DNA from: Streptomyces sp. DG1A-41 | GTDB lineage: Bacteria > Actinomycetota > Actinomycetes > Streptomycetales > Streptomycetaceae | Assembly (NCBI RefSeq): GCF_037055355.1 | Contig: NZ_CP146350.1 | Coordinates: 3,495,001-3,559,000, forward strand | Length of the DNA: 64,000 nt | Direction: 5' to 3' | In this document: positions 8,629 through 17,854 of the stretch, piece after piece | Layout: every line of letters starts with the position of its first letter | Numbering within the stretch: the first letter of the stretch is position 1 | Notes under the pieces: model-generated | Told to the model about the DNA's origin: nothing | Database searches by the model: none | The model's input: only the letters and a program-made list of their open reading frames with translations | Program-made: the position numbers and the translations under genes

Positions 8629-10827
8629 ATGCCCCGCTTCAGCATCGTCGTCCCGTCCCATGGGGTCGCGGGCCGGCTGTCCCAGGCGCTGGACTCGATC
8701 CTCGCCCAGTCGTTCGGCGACTTCGAGCTGATCCCGGTGTGCGACGCGCCCGACTCACCCGCGGCGGACGTCGTCGCCGGGTACGCCGAGCGGGACTCCC
8801 GGGTGACGCCGGTGCACTCGCCGCCGTCGGCCGGTCTGGCCGGGGCGCGCAACACCGGGCTGCGGTCGGCGGTCGGCGGCCATGTGGTGTTCCTCGACGG
8901 GGACGACGTCCTGGTCCCGGGGGCACTGGCGGCGCTGGACGCCCGGCTGGGAGCGGTCGGCGACGTCGACGTCGTGTACTTCGAGCACGAGCGCGCCCCC
9001 TGGTGGGAGGGCGAGCCGACCAACCCGGCCGCGCCCCTGCTGGCCGGGGCCCCGGACGGGGCCTTCTCGCCCGGCCGGGCCCCGCACCTGACGGGCGTGG
9101 CGCTGCCGGCGTGGAGCGCGGCCTACCGTCGGGGCTTCCTCACCGAGCAGAGCCTCGCCTTCCCCGGGGACCACTTCACCGACACCGGGTTCGGCGGTCT
9201 GGTCGCCCTGCGGGCCAAGCGGGTGGCGGCCCTGCGCGCGGTCGTCGTCCGGCATCTGCTGCGACGGCAGGGCAACCGTCTCAACCTGCCCGGGGAACAC
9301 CACGCCGAGCTGCTCGACCAGACCGAGCTGGTGCTGACGCGGGCCGTGGAGCAGGGGCTGCCGGCGGACCGGCTGAGGCCGCTGTTCGAGCAGCTCTTCG
9401 CCGCCGTCCTGAAGACGGCCGCCCACCCCCGGCGGCTGCCGGCCGGACGGCGCGCCTTCTTCCGCCGGGCGAGCGCGCTCTACCGGCAGCACCGACCCGC
9501 GGGCTACCAACCGCCCGGCGGCAGCCTCGGCGTCCAGCACCGGCTGCTGGCGGCCGGGTCGTACGCGGCGTTCCGCACCCTGCGCGCCGTCAACCAGAGG
9601 GCCGCGCGGGCCGCCGCGCAGCTCCCGCACCCCCGGGGGCTGCGCACCCACCTGCGGTACGCGGCGGGGCTGCGCCTCCCCCTCGACAAGAACCTCGCCG
9701 TGTACTGCGCGTACTGGGGCCGCGGCTACGCATGCAACCCGGCCGCGATCCACGCCAGGGCCCGCGAACTCGCTCCGCACATCCGCTCGGTGTTCCTGGT
9801 GGAGCCGGACGCGGTGGACAGCGTGCCGAAGGACGTGGAGTACGCGGTGATCGGCAGCCGGAAGTACTGGCAGGTGCTGGCCCGCGCCAAGTACCTCGTC
9901 AACAACGCCAACTTCGCGGACGCCGTCGTCAAACGCCCCGGCAGCGTGCACCTCCAGACCCAGCACGGCACACCGCTGAAGAAGATGGGCGCCGACCAGG
10001 CGACGTACCCCGTGGTGGCCGCGGCGACCGGCAGCTTCACCAAGCTGCTGGCCCGGGTCGACCGCTGGGACTACAACCTCACCTCCAACCGCCACTCCAC
10101 CGAGATGTGGGAGAAGGCGTTTCCGGGCGCGCACGAGACCCTCGAGTACGGCTATCCGCGCAACGACGTCTACTACACGGCCTCCGCCCAGGACGTCGCC
10201 CGCGTCCGCAAGGAACTGGGCGTCCCCGACGGCAAGAAGGCCCTGCTTTACGCGCCCACGCACCGCGACTACGCCACCGGCTTCGCGTCGGGCCTGGACC
10301 TGGCGGAGTTCTGCGAGGCGATCGGCGACGACTACGTGGTGCTGCTGCGCGCCCACTACTTCTACGACCAGGGGGCGAGCCGGGGCGGCGGCCGGATCAT
10401 CGACGTCACCGGGCACCGCTCCTCGGAGGACGTGTGCCTGGCCGCCGACGCGCTGATCACCGACTACTCGTCGATCATGTTCGACTACGCCAACCTGGAC
10501 CGGCCGATCGTCGTGTACACCGACGACTGGGAGGTCTACCGGGAGATCCGGGGCGTCTACTTCGACCTGATGCGGGTCCCGCCCGGCCGGATCGCCCGCA
10601 CGCCCGAGGAACTCGCGGCCGTGTTCCGCGACGGCGGCTGGGCGGACGAGTCCGCCAGCGCCCTGCGCGCCGCGTTCCGGGAGCGCTTCTGCCAGTTCGA
10701 CGACGGGCGGGCCGCCGAGCGCGTCGTACGCCGGGTGCTGCTGGGGGAGCCCCCCGAGTCGATCCCGCCCGTGATCCCGCTCGCGGAGCGCGTCCCGGCC
10801 CCCGCCGCCACCCTCGTAAGGAGCTGA
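8629..10827 (+). CDS. Fused GT2 / TagF-like glycerophosphotransferase (paralog 2)
   Basis: 732 residues, collinear with paralog 1. Its GT2 half is partly eroded: the usual VDD becomes VCD (37-39), the EN-x-G-x-x-x-ARN region becomes SAGLAGARN, and the metal motif is DGDD (90-93). The phosphotransferase half is complete: QHGTPLKKMG with His446, APTHRDYA, LLRAHYF and TDYSSIMFDYANLDRPIVVY. Family knowledge: TagF-like enzymes transfer glycerol phosphate from CDP-glycerol, and two conserved His residues are critical for activity. Both (the HGTPLK His and the RAH His) are present. The next paralog starts 8 bp after the stop, so they are co-transcribed. Confidence 0.88.
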   Translation: MPRFSIVVPSHGVAGRLSQALDSILAQSFGDFELIPVCDAPDSPAADVVAGYAERDSRVTPVHSPPSAGLAGARNTGLRSAVGGHVVFLDGDDVLVPGALAALDARLGAVGDVDVVYFEHERAPWWEGEPTNPAAPLLAGAPDGAFSPGRAPHLTGVALPAWSAAYRRGFLTEQSLAFPGDHFTDTGFGGLVALRAKRVAALRAVVVRHLLRRQGNRLNLPGEHHAELLDQTELVLTRAVEQGLPADRLRPLFEQLFAAVLKTAAHPRRLPAGRRAFFRRASALYRQHRPAGYQPPGGSLGVQHRLLAAGSYAAFRTLRAVNQRAARAAAQLPHPRGLRTHLRYAAGLRLPLDKNLAVYCAYWGRGYACNPAAIHARARELAPHIRSVFLVEPDAVDSVPKDVEYAVIGSRKYWQVLARAKYLVNNANFADAVVKRPGSVHLQTQHGTPLKKMGADQATYPVVAAATGSFTKLLARVDRWDYNLTSNRHSTEMWEKAFPGAHETLEYGYPRNDVYYTASAQDVARVRKELGVPDGKKALLYAPTHRDYATGFASGLDLAEFCEAIGDDYVVLLRAHYFYDQGASRGGGRIIDVTGHRSSEDVCLAADALITDYSSIMFDYANLDRPIVVYTDDWEVYREIRGVYFDLMRVPPGRIARTPEELAAVFRDGGWADESASALRAAFRERFCQFDDGRAAERVVRRVLLGEPPESIPPVIPLAERVPAPAATLVRS

Positions 10828-10835
10828 CCGAAGAA

Positions 10836-13076
10836 GTGCCCCGCTTCAGCATCATCGTCCCCGTCTACAAGGTGCAGGGCTTCCTGCGCGAGTGTCTCGA
10901 CTCGGTGCTCGGCCAGTCGTACGGCGACTTCGAGGTGATCGCCGTGGACGACCGCTCGCCGGACGGCAGCGGCGCGATCCTCGACGAGTACGCGGCCCGC
11001 GACGCCCGGGTGCGGGTGCTGCACCTGCCCGAGAACGTCGGCCTGGGCCGGGCCCGCAACGCCGGCCTGGAGCAGGCGGCCGGCGACTACGTCCTGTTCC
11101 TCGACAGCGACGACTGCTACACGCCGGGCCTGCTGGCGGCCGTCGCCGCGCGCCTCGAAGCGACCGGCGAGCCGGACATCCTGGTCTTCGACCATGTGCG
11201 CACCCACTGGTGGGGCCGGGGCGGGCGCAGTGAGGCGGCGGACCTGCTGGCCGCGGCGGGCACGGACACCTTCGGCATCCGTCAGAGCCCGCAGTACCTG
11301 AACCTCTTCCTGGTCGCCTGGAACAAGGCGTACCGCCGGTCCTTCTTCCAGGAGCACGAGCTTCAGTACGCGCCGGGGCTGTACGAGGACGCGCCGGTCA
11401 CGTACCGGTCGATGGTGCTGGCGGAGCGGATCGCCTGTCTGGACCGGATCGGGGTGGAGTACCGGCAGCGGCGGCAGGGCGCGATCACCAAGACGCCGGG
11501 GCGCCGCCACTTCGACATCTTCCGGCAGTACGAGGGCCTGTTCGCGTTCCTGGAGCAGCGCTCCGACCTCGACTGGGCGCGGCCGCTGCTGCTGGAGCGG
11601 GCCCTGGACCACATGCTGTTCGTGATGGCCCGGGCAGACCGGGTGCGGCCCGCCGACCGGGGCGACTTCTACCGTGAGATCCGCTCCTTCCACCGGCGTC
11701 ACCTCCCCGAGGGCGGCTTCCCGGAGCCGGACGGCTGGCGCGGGGTCGAGATGCGGCTGCTGGCGTCGGCGCCCTACGCGTCGTACGCGGCGGTCCGCGG
11801 GCTGCGGGACCTGCGCGCGGCCGCCCTGGGCGGGCAGCGGCGGGTGGCGCGGAAGGCGTCGGCGGCCGCCGGGCGCACCTGGTACCGGGCCCAGTCGAAG
11901 CGGCCCCTCGATCCGCATCTCGCCGTCTACTCGGCGACCCACCACCGGGGGGTGTCCGGCGACCCGGCCGCGATCCACGCCACGGCGCGCGAGATCGCCC
12001 CGCACATCCGGGGCGTGTGGGTGGTCCGGGAGGACGCGGTGGACTCGCTGCCGCCCGGCATCGACCATGTGACGCCGGGCTCGCGGCGCTACCACGAGGT
12101 CATGGCGCGGGCCACGTACTGGGTGAACAACGTCAACTGGCCCGGCACCCTGGCCAAGCGGCCCGGCACCGTCCACATCCAGACCCACCAGGGCACCCCG
12201 CTCAAGTACATGGGCGCGGACCTGCTGACCAAGCCGGGCGCCCGGCTCGGCTTCGACGTGCCGCAGATGCTGCGCCGCGCCGACCGCTGGGACTACAGCC
12301 TGGTCGCCGGGCGGCACGCGGAGCGGGCCTGGGAGCGGGCGTACCCGTGCCACTTCACCTCCCTGCGGACCGGCAGCCCGCGCAACGACGTGCTGGTCGG
12401 CGCCGGCCCGGAGCGGGGCCCGGCCGTCCGCGAGCGGCTCGGCGTCCCCGCCGGCCACACGGTCGTGCTGTACGCGCCGACCCGCCGCGACTACCGGCGG
12501 GGCGGGCACGTCGACCGCTTCGACCTGGCCCGGTTCGCCGCGGACCTCGGCCCCGGCCACACGCTCGTCGTCCGGCTGCACCCGTCACTCGCCGGGGGTG
12601 TGGCGCGCGGCCTGGGCCTTGCCGACCTGCACCGGCGCGGGGTGGTGGTGGACGCGACAGACGAGCCGCACGTCGAGGACGTGATGCTCGCCTCCGACGT
12701 GCTGGTCACCGACTACTCCGCCCTGTTGTTCGACTATGTCCTCCTGGACCGGCCTGTGGTGGTGCACGCCGACGACTGGGGCGCGTTCGCGGCGAGCCGG
12801 GGCGCCTACTTCGACATCACAGCCGACGCGCCGGGGCATGTGTCGCGCTCGTACCGGGAGCTGGCCTGGCTGTTCGCGTCCGGCACCTGGCGGGACGCGG
12901 AGTCGGCGCGGCTGCGGGCGGGCTTCAGGGAGCGGTACTGCGAGTTCGAGGACGGACGGGCCGCCGAGCGGGTCGTCCGTCTGCTGATGCTGGGCGAGCG
13001 GGGCGGTGCGCTGCTGCCCGCGGCCCGCCGGACCCCGGGCCTGCCTGCCCGGTCCGGGGCGCTGGTCGAGCGATGA
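10836..13076 (+). CDS. Fused GT2 / TagF-like glycerophosphotransferase (paralog 3)
   Basis: 746 residues from GTG 10836, chosen because the protein then begins VPRFSIIVP like its paralogs. AAGGAG lies at 10818-10823. The GT2 half is intact (VDD 37-39, ENVGLGRARNAG, DSDD 90-93). In the second half the key motif reads HQGTPLKYMG: Gln452 sits where the catalytic His is expected, and the neighbouring His is one residue early. The second conserved His is kept in VVRLHP. TDYSALLFDYVLLDRPVVVH closes the nucleotide-binding core. The stop overlaps the next gene by ATGA. Confidence 0.87.
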   Translation: MPRFSIIVPVYKVQGFLRECLDSVLGQSYGDFEVIAVDDRSPDGSGAILDEYAARDARVRVLHLPENVGLGRARNAGLEQAAGDYVLFLDSDDCYTPGLLAAVAARLEATGEPDILVFDHVRTHWWGRGGRSEAADLLAAAGTDTFGIRQSPQYLNLFLVAWNKAYRRSFFQEHELQYAPGLYEDAPVTYRSMVLAERIACLDRIGVEYRQRRQGAITKTPGRRHFDIFRQYEGLFAFLEQRSDLDWARPLLLERALDHMLFVMARADRVRPADRGDFYREIRSFHRRHLPEGGFPEPDGWRGVEMRLLASAPYASYAAVRGLRDLRAAALGGQRRVARKASAAAGRTWYRAQSKRPLDPHLAVYSATHHRGVSGDPAAIHATAREIAPHIRGVWVVREDAVDSLPPGIDHVTPGSRRYHEVMARATYWVNNVNWPGTLAKRPGTVHIQTHQGTPLKYMGADLLTKPGARLGFDVPQMLRRADRWDYSLVAGRHAERAWERAYPCHFTSLRTGSPRNDVLVGAGPERGPAVRERLGVPAGHTVVLYAPTRRDYRRGGHVDRFDLARFAADLGPGHTLVVRLHPSLAGGVARGLGLADLHRRGVVVDATDEPHVEDVMLASDVLVTDYSALLFDYVLLDRPVVVHADDWGAFAASRGAYFDITADAPGHVSRSYRELAWLFASGTWRDAESARLRAGFRERYCEFEDGRAAERVVRLLMLGERGGALLPAARRTPGLPARSGALVER

Positions 13077-14878
13077 GAACGCCCGCCGGCCCCGAGGCCG
13101 TTCCCTCCATGCCCGGCCAGCGGGCCTCCTCGGCACGGCCGCCGGCCGTCGTCGAGCGGCTGCGGCCGGCGCACTGGTGGCACGCGGCCCTGGTCGCCGT
13201 GCCGACCGCGGCCCTGTTCGTGCTGGGCTACCGGCGGCGCTGGATCTGCGACGACGGGCTGATCTACCTGCGTCCCGTCCGGCAGATCCTGGCGGGCAAC
13301 GGGCCCGTGTTCAACGTGGGGGAACGCGCGGAGAGTTCGACCGGCACCCTGTGGCAGTGGCTGCTCGCGCTCGGCACCTGGGTCACCGGCGAGGACCCGG
13401 CGTTCCTCGCGGTCGGGCTCGGGCTGCTGCTGAGCACGGCCGGTTTCGGGCTCGCCCTGTACGCCACGTGCCGACTGCACCGGGGCGCGGGGCTGCTGCT
13501 CCCGGCCGGTGTGTTCGTGCTGCTGGCCGTGCCGCCCTTCTGGTCGTACATGACCTCGGGCCTGGAGAGCGGCCTCGGCGCCTTCTGGACCGGTCTGTCG
13601 TGGTGGCTGCTGACGGGCACCCGGCGCGGTCGGGAGGCCCGGGTGACCTGCGCCGGCGCCTTCGTGTTCGGGCTGGGTTTGCTGGTCAGGCCGGATCTCG
13701 CGGTGGTCACGGTGTGCTTCCTGGCGGCGCAGTGGTGGGTGCTGCGCCCGTCCCGGCGGGGGACCGCGGCGATGCTGGCCTCGGCGGTGGCGCTGCCGCT
13801 GGCGTACGAGGTGTTCCGGGCGGGGTACTACGGGATCCTGGTGCCGTTGCCCGCCATCGCCAAGGAGGCGGGCGCCAGCGACTGGAGCCGGGGCGCCGGC
13901 TATGTGCAGGAGACGCTCGGGCCCTACTGGCTGTGGCCCGTCGTGCCCGTGCTCGCCGCGCCGGCCGTCCTCCTCGTGCGGCGCGTCCGCCGGGAACGGC
14001 GGGACCGCGCCCCGGGGCGGACCTCGCTCGCGGTGCTCCTGGCGCCGCTCGTGGCGGGTGCGCTGCTGGCCGGGTACGTCGTCCGCGTCGGCGGCGACTA
14101 CATGCACGCCCGCATGATCCTGCCCGCCCTCCTGCTGCTGCTCCTGCCGGTCCTGGTCGTGCCCGCGACCAGGTTCACGGGCGTGGCGAGCGCGCTGCTG
14201 GTGGTGTGGCTGTGCGCGGTGGTCAGCCCGCTGCGGGCACCGTTCGACGTGCGCAGCACGCCCGGCTCCTTCAACGTGCGCAGCTCCGACGTGGAGGGCC
14301 TCGGCGACCACAACCCGGTGCGCACCGCCACCTGGGTGGACAACTGGCCGTCCCTGCCGGAGGGGCGCGGCATGCTGGCCCAGGCCGCGCGAGCGCCCCG
14401 GCCGACGTTGCTGTACTTCGACGCCGGGCGCCGGCTGCACGCCACGCCGATGCGGGAGGACTCCCCGTACCACGTGGTGATCGTGGGACGTCATCTCGGT
14501 GTCACGGGAGCCGCGGCGCCGCTCGACGCCTATGTCAACGACGCGTGGGGGCTGGCCAGTCCCATCGGCGCGCATCTCGCGCTGGAGCGGTGGAGCTGGC
14601 CCGGGCACGAGAAGTTCCTGCGCAACCACTGGGTCTTCGCGGAGTGGTCGGTGGAGCATCCGCCGCAGCGCGACCTGCTGCGGGCCGGGGCCTCGCGGGA
14701 GGCGGTCGAGGCGGCCCGGACCGCGCTGGGCTGCGGCGCTCTGGCCGAGCTGAAGGAGTCGGTGCGCGCGCCGCTGACCGCCGAGCGGTTCTGGCGGAAC
14801 CTCACGGGGGCCTTCGAGCGGACGCGGTTCCGGTTCGCGCGCTGGCCGGCCGCGGCGGAGCGGGCGCTGTGCGACTGA
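13073..14878 (+). CDS. AftB-like GT-C membrane glycosyltransferase
   Basis: 601 residues, start overlapping the previous stop (ATGA). About ten hydrophobic segments in the first two thirds are followed by a soluble C-terminal part outside the membrane. The first outside loop carries an aspartate pair (D60, D61 in ICDDGLIYLRPV), then NGPVFNVGERAESST. A later GGDYMHARM motif is also present. These are hallmarks I associate with the AftB (mycobacterial terminal arabinofuranosyltransferase) family, which uses polyprenyl-phosphate sugars outside the cell. Streptomyces is not known for arabinogalactan, so the donor and acceptor are unknown. Decoration of the polymer made by the upstream genes is the natural guess. 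Confidence 0.75.
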   Translation: MRTPAGPEAVPSMPGQRASSARPPAVVERLRPAHWWHAALVAVPTAALFVLGYRRRWICDDGLIYLRPVRQILAGNGPVFNVGERAESSTGTLWQWLLALGTWVTGEDPAFLAVGLGLLLSTAGFGLALYATCRLHRGAGLLLPAGVFVLLAVPPFWSYMTSGLESGLGAFWTGLSWWLLTGTRRGREARVTCAGAFVFGLGLLVRPDLAVVTVCFLAAQWWVLRPSRRGTAAMLASAVALPLAYEVFRAGYYGILVPLPAIAKEAGASDWSRGAGYVQETLGPYWLWPVVPVLAAPAVLLVRRVRRERRDRAPGRTSLAVLLAPLVAGALLAGYVVRVGGDYMHARMILPALLLLLLPVLVVPATRFTGVASALLVVWLCAVVSPLRAPFDVRSTPGSFNVRSSDVEGLGDHNPVRTATWVDNWPSLPEGRGMLAQAARAPRPTLLYFDAGRRLHATPMREDSPYHVVIVGRHLGVTGAAAPLDAYVNDAWGLASPIGAHLALERWSWPGHEKFLRNHWVFAEWSVEHPPQRDLLRAGASREAVEAARTALGCGALAELKESVRAPLTAERFWRNLTGAFERTRFRFARWPAAAERALCD

Positions 14879-14960
14879 CCGGCGGCAGGTGGGTGTAGTC
14901 GCCTCACCCGATGAAGTGACCCTGAGTCAGGGCGTGCGCGAGGGCGGGAACATTCGGCGC

Positions 14961-14996
14961 ATGCCCCAGACCCTTGCCCTTCCGACAGTCCTGTGA
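14961..14996 (+). CDS. Possible 11-codon leader overlapping the next start
   Basis: ATG at 14961 opens an 11-codon frame (MPQTLALPTVL) whose TGA overlaps the GTG start of the following membrane protein (GTGA). This could couple translation of the next gene, which has no clear ribosome site of its own. Only the position argues for it. Confidence 0.2.
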   Translation: MPQTLALPTVL

Positions 14997-16552
14997 GCGC
15001 CTCGGTCCTCGTCCGGCGGACCGTGCGCGGCGCGACGGCGCTGCGCGGCGGCCGCGTGGGGCGGCTGACCCCGTACCAGTTCTACGGCGCCCTGTTCTGG
15101 CTGGTGATGACGCTGGCGTTCTGGCGGATCCCGCTGTGCTGCGACGCCGGGCAGCACGCGGCGGTCGTCGAGCGTCTCAAGGCCGATCTGCTGCACCCGG
15201 CCCACACCATGGCGGACCTGCCGGGCGAGGGCAGCCCCTACTACGGGCCCTACGCCGTCGCCCAGGGCGTCCTGGCGCGGCTGACGGGGCTGTCCGGCTG
15301 GGAGGTCGTGAAGCTCGCCGGGCCGGTGCATCTGGTGGTGCTGCTGACGGGGATCGGCCGTTTCGTCCGGGCCCTCACCCCGCGCCCGTGGGCGCCGGTC
15401 CTGGCCCTGCTGTTCATGACGCTGCTGTGGGGCACCGCGCGGATCCTGTGGAGCGGCTACCTCGGGCTGATGTCGATGACGACGAACCTGGGCTATCCGT
15501 CCGCGGTCGCGATCGGGCTGACGTTCTGGGCGTGGGCCTGGACCTGCGTGCGCGCGCGTGAGGACGCCCCCGCCGTACGGTTCGTCGGCCCGAGCGGGCT
15601 CGGCGGCTGGTGGGGGTACGCCGGGATCGGCGCCCTGTACGGGCTGATCCTGCTCACCCACCCCGTCACGGCGGCCTCGGCCCTCATCGGGGCGGTGGCG
15701 ATCGTGGCGTCACGGCAGCGGGCATGGCGCCGGCCGGTCGTGGCGCGCTGGGCGCTCGCCGGGGCGGCCTGCGCGACGGTGGCCCTGACGTGGCCGTACT
15801 ACGACGTCCTGACACTGGTGGGCGACACCGGCATGGACGCGATGCACCGGCGGCTGTACGAGGGGATGCTCGCCAACTCCTGGCTGGCTCTGCTCGGCCT
15901 GCCCGCGCTGTGGGTGCGGGCCCGCAGGTCGGTGCGTGACCCACTGGTGCTGATGTTCCTGCTGGAGTGCCTGCTGGTGGCGTACGGCTGGCTGAGTGGG
16001 CACTACACGTACGCCAGGGCCCTGTGGGCCGTGCTGGTGCCGCTCCAGTTCGCGCTGGCGGTGGAGCTGGCGGCGCCCCGGCCGTGGCGGCGGGCCAGGA
16101 GGGTGCTGGGCGGGGCGGCGGCGGCCGGGGTGTGCGTCGGGTTCGTCACCGTGCACGCCGGGGCGGTCGTGCCGCGCTCGGTCGACCCGGTGGGGTTCAC
16201 GCAGCCGACGCGCTGGCCGTCGTACGACTGGGCGGCTCGGCACATCGGGCCGGGCGAGGTGGTGATCACCGACGGGTATCTGGCCAGCCACTCCATCGCC
16301 GGGTACGGGCCGAACCTCGCCGCGCCCATCTGGCCCGACCCCGCCCTGGACGAACGGGAACGCAAACGCCGGGCGGCCGACGTCCGCGCCTATCTGGCCC
16401 CCGACGCGACCCGCGCCGAGCGTGCCGCCGTCGTCCGCCGCTACCACGTGCGCTGGCTGCTGCTGACGCGCTGGCACCCGGTGCCCGAGGAGGCCGTGGT
16501 GGTGGCGTGGAGCAGACGGACGGGGGAGGTGCTGGCGCGGGTCGGGGGGTGA
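14993..16552 (+). CDS. Multi-pass membrane protein, GT-C-like (pair A)
   Basis: 519 residues from GTG 14993, with roughly ten hydrophobic segments and a soluble C-terminal region. I do not recognise a named family with certainty. Its overall shape, with early acidic residues in an outside loop (CCDAGQH) and a C-terminal soluble domain, fits polyprenyl-phosphate-dependent GT-C transferases. It is clearly paralogous to the minus-strand gene at 29507-30991: both share SPYY in the first loop, an LWGT-x-WSG-x-x-GL stretch, YPS, and WPYYD followed by a His-Arg-x-Leu-Tyr-Glu segment. It ends 11 bp from the converging ohr gene. Confidence 0.75.
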   Translation: MSASVLVRRTVRGATALRGGRVGRLTPYQFYGALFWLVMTLAFWRIPLCCDAGQHAAVVERLKADLLHPAHTMADLPGEGSPYYGPYAVAQGVLARLTGLSGWEVVKLAGPVHLVVLLTGIGRFVRALTPRPWAPVLALLFMTLLWGTARILWSGYLGLMSMTTNLGYPSAVAIGLTFWAWAWTCVRAREDAPAVRFVGPSGLGGWWGYAGIGALYGLILLTHPVTAASALIGAVAIVASRQRAWRRPVVARWALAGAACATVALTWPYYDVLTLVGDTGMDAMHRRLYEGMLANSWLALLGLPALWVRARRSVRDPLVLMFLLECLLVAYGWLSGHYTYARALWAVLVPLQFALAVELAAPRPWRRARRVLGGAAAAGVCVGFVTVHAGAVVPRSVDPVGFTQPTRWPSYDWAARHIGPGEVVITDGYLASHSIAGYGPNLAAPIWPDPALDERERKRRAADVRAYLAPDATRAERAAVVRRYHVRWLLLTRWHPVPEEAVVVAWSRRTGEVLARVGG

Positions 16553-16563
16553 CGTGCCGGTGC

Positions 16564-16977
<414 letters not shown>

Positions 16978-17050
16978 GGAAATCCTTCCCTCTCACACGT
17001 CAAGGTGCGGCGGCCCGCTACCGGGCCGCCTGACGCCCAGAAGTAGAGCA

Positions 17051-17065
17051 CACAACTAAGTTGTG
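17051..17065. promoter_or_regulatory. Putative OhrR operator between ohr and ohrR
   Basis: Perfect palindrome CACAACTAAGTTGTG (two 6-bp arms, 3-bp centre) in the 97-124 bp between the divergent starts. With the flanking bases (GCA and CGC) the arms are nearly 9 bp long. Position and symmetry fit a dimeric MarR/OhrR site controlling both genes. Confidence 0.65.
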
Positions 17066-17101
17066 CGCAATTAAATGGCGGCCACGAGCTACCCTGGAGG
17101 C

Positions 17102-17590
17102 ATGAACACGCCGGACGACGACTGGCTCCGCCTGGACCAGCAGATCTGCTTCTCCCTGCACGCGGCCTCCCGCGCCTTCAACGGGGTCTACCGCGTGATC
17201 CTCAAGGACCTCGGGCTCACGTACCCGCAGTACCTGGTGATGCTGGTGCTGTGGGAGCACGGCGAGCTGCCCGTGAAGAAGCTCGGGGAGTATCTGCGCC
17301 TGGACTCCGGCACGCTGTCGCCGTTGCTCAAGCGGCTGGAGGCGGCGGGGCTCGTGCGCCGGGAGCGCAGTGCGCGTGACGAGCGGTCGGTGGAGGTGCG
17401 GCTGACCGAAAAGGGCGTCGCGCTGCGGCGGCGGGCACTTCAGGTGCCGCGCCGGATCGCCGCCTCGACCGGGTTCGACGCCGACGAGATCCGCGCCCTG
17501 CGCGCCCGCCTCGACGAGCTCACCACCGCGCTGGACGCGGCCGCACGCGCGGAGCCGGCGGGCGGCTCGCAGGCAGCCGGGCGGTCGTAG
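17102..17590 (+). CDS. ohrR: OhrR-type MarR family repressor
   Basis: 162 residues from ATG 17102. An in-frame ATG at 17075 lies almost against the operator and would add nine residues. GGAGG sits only one base before ATG 17102, so the true start is uncertain. The N-terminal [16 protein letters not shown] carries the reactive Cys (Cys16) that senses organic hydroperoxide in OhrR proteins. A winged helix follows ([20 protein letters not shown], then a wing with ARDERS). Oxidation should release it from the operator shared with ohr. The last 23 codons lie in a stretch that is duplicated downstream. Confidence 0.9.
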   Translation: MNTPDDDWLRLDQQICFSLHAASRAFNGVYRVILKDLGLTYPQYLVMLVLWEHGELPVKKLGEYLRLDSGTLSPLLKRLEAAGLVRRERSARDERSVEVRLTEKGVALRRRALQVPRRIAASTGFDADEIRALRARLDELTTALDAAARAEPAGGSQAAGRS

Positions 17591-17756
17591 CGGAGGGGGG
17601 CTCGCCGGTGGGCGCGCCGGGCGGCCCATCGGCGGTTGCGACGCCGACGACCGCACTGGACGCGGCCAGCGCGGAGCCGGTGGACGGCTCGCCCGCAGCC
17701 GGCGGTCGCAGCGAAGGGCGGCTCGCCGGCGGACGCGCCGGGCGGCCCATCGGCGG
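17522..17756. repeat. Imperfect tandem duplication of the ohrR 3' end
   Basis: Bases 17522-17635 (the last ohrR codons and 45 bp beyond) are repeated imperfectly at 17647-17756, offset 121-125 bp. Both copies hold CTGGACGCGGCC, GCGGAGCCGG, GGCTCGCCGG and GGGCGGCCCATCGGCGG. Shorter echoes continue to about 18000, inside the coding end of the converging membrane protein gene. Bases 17591-17854 hold no other gene I can support. Confidence 0.7.
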
Positions 17757-17854
17757 CCGGTACGTCGGCGAAGGCTCGCCGCGGCTGCGACGCCGGCCTG
17801 CGGCTCGTCGACGGACAGCCCATCGGGCATCAAGGGGCGCGGAGAACTGCGCGA

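Noticed and set aside
6054..9023. A 989-codon minus-strand frame across the first two fusion genes
   Set aside because: Shadow of two well-supported plus-strand genes; the product is Arg/Ala/Gly-rich without a fold.
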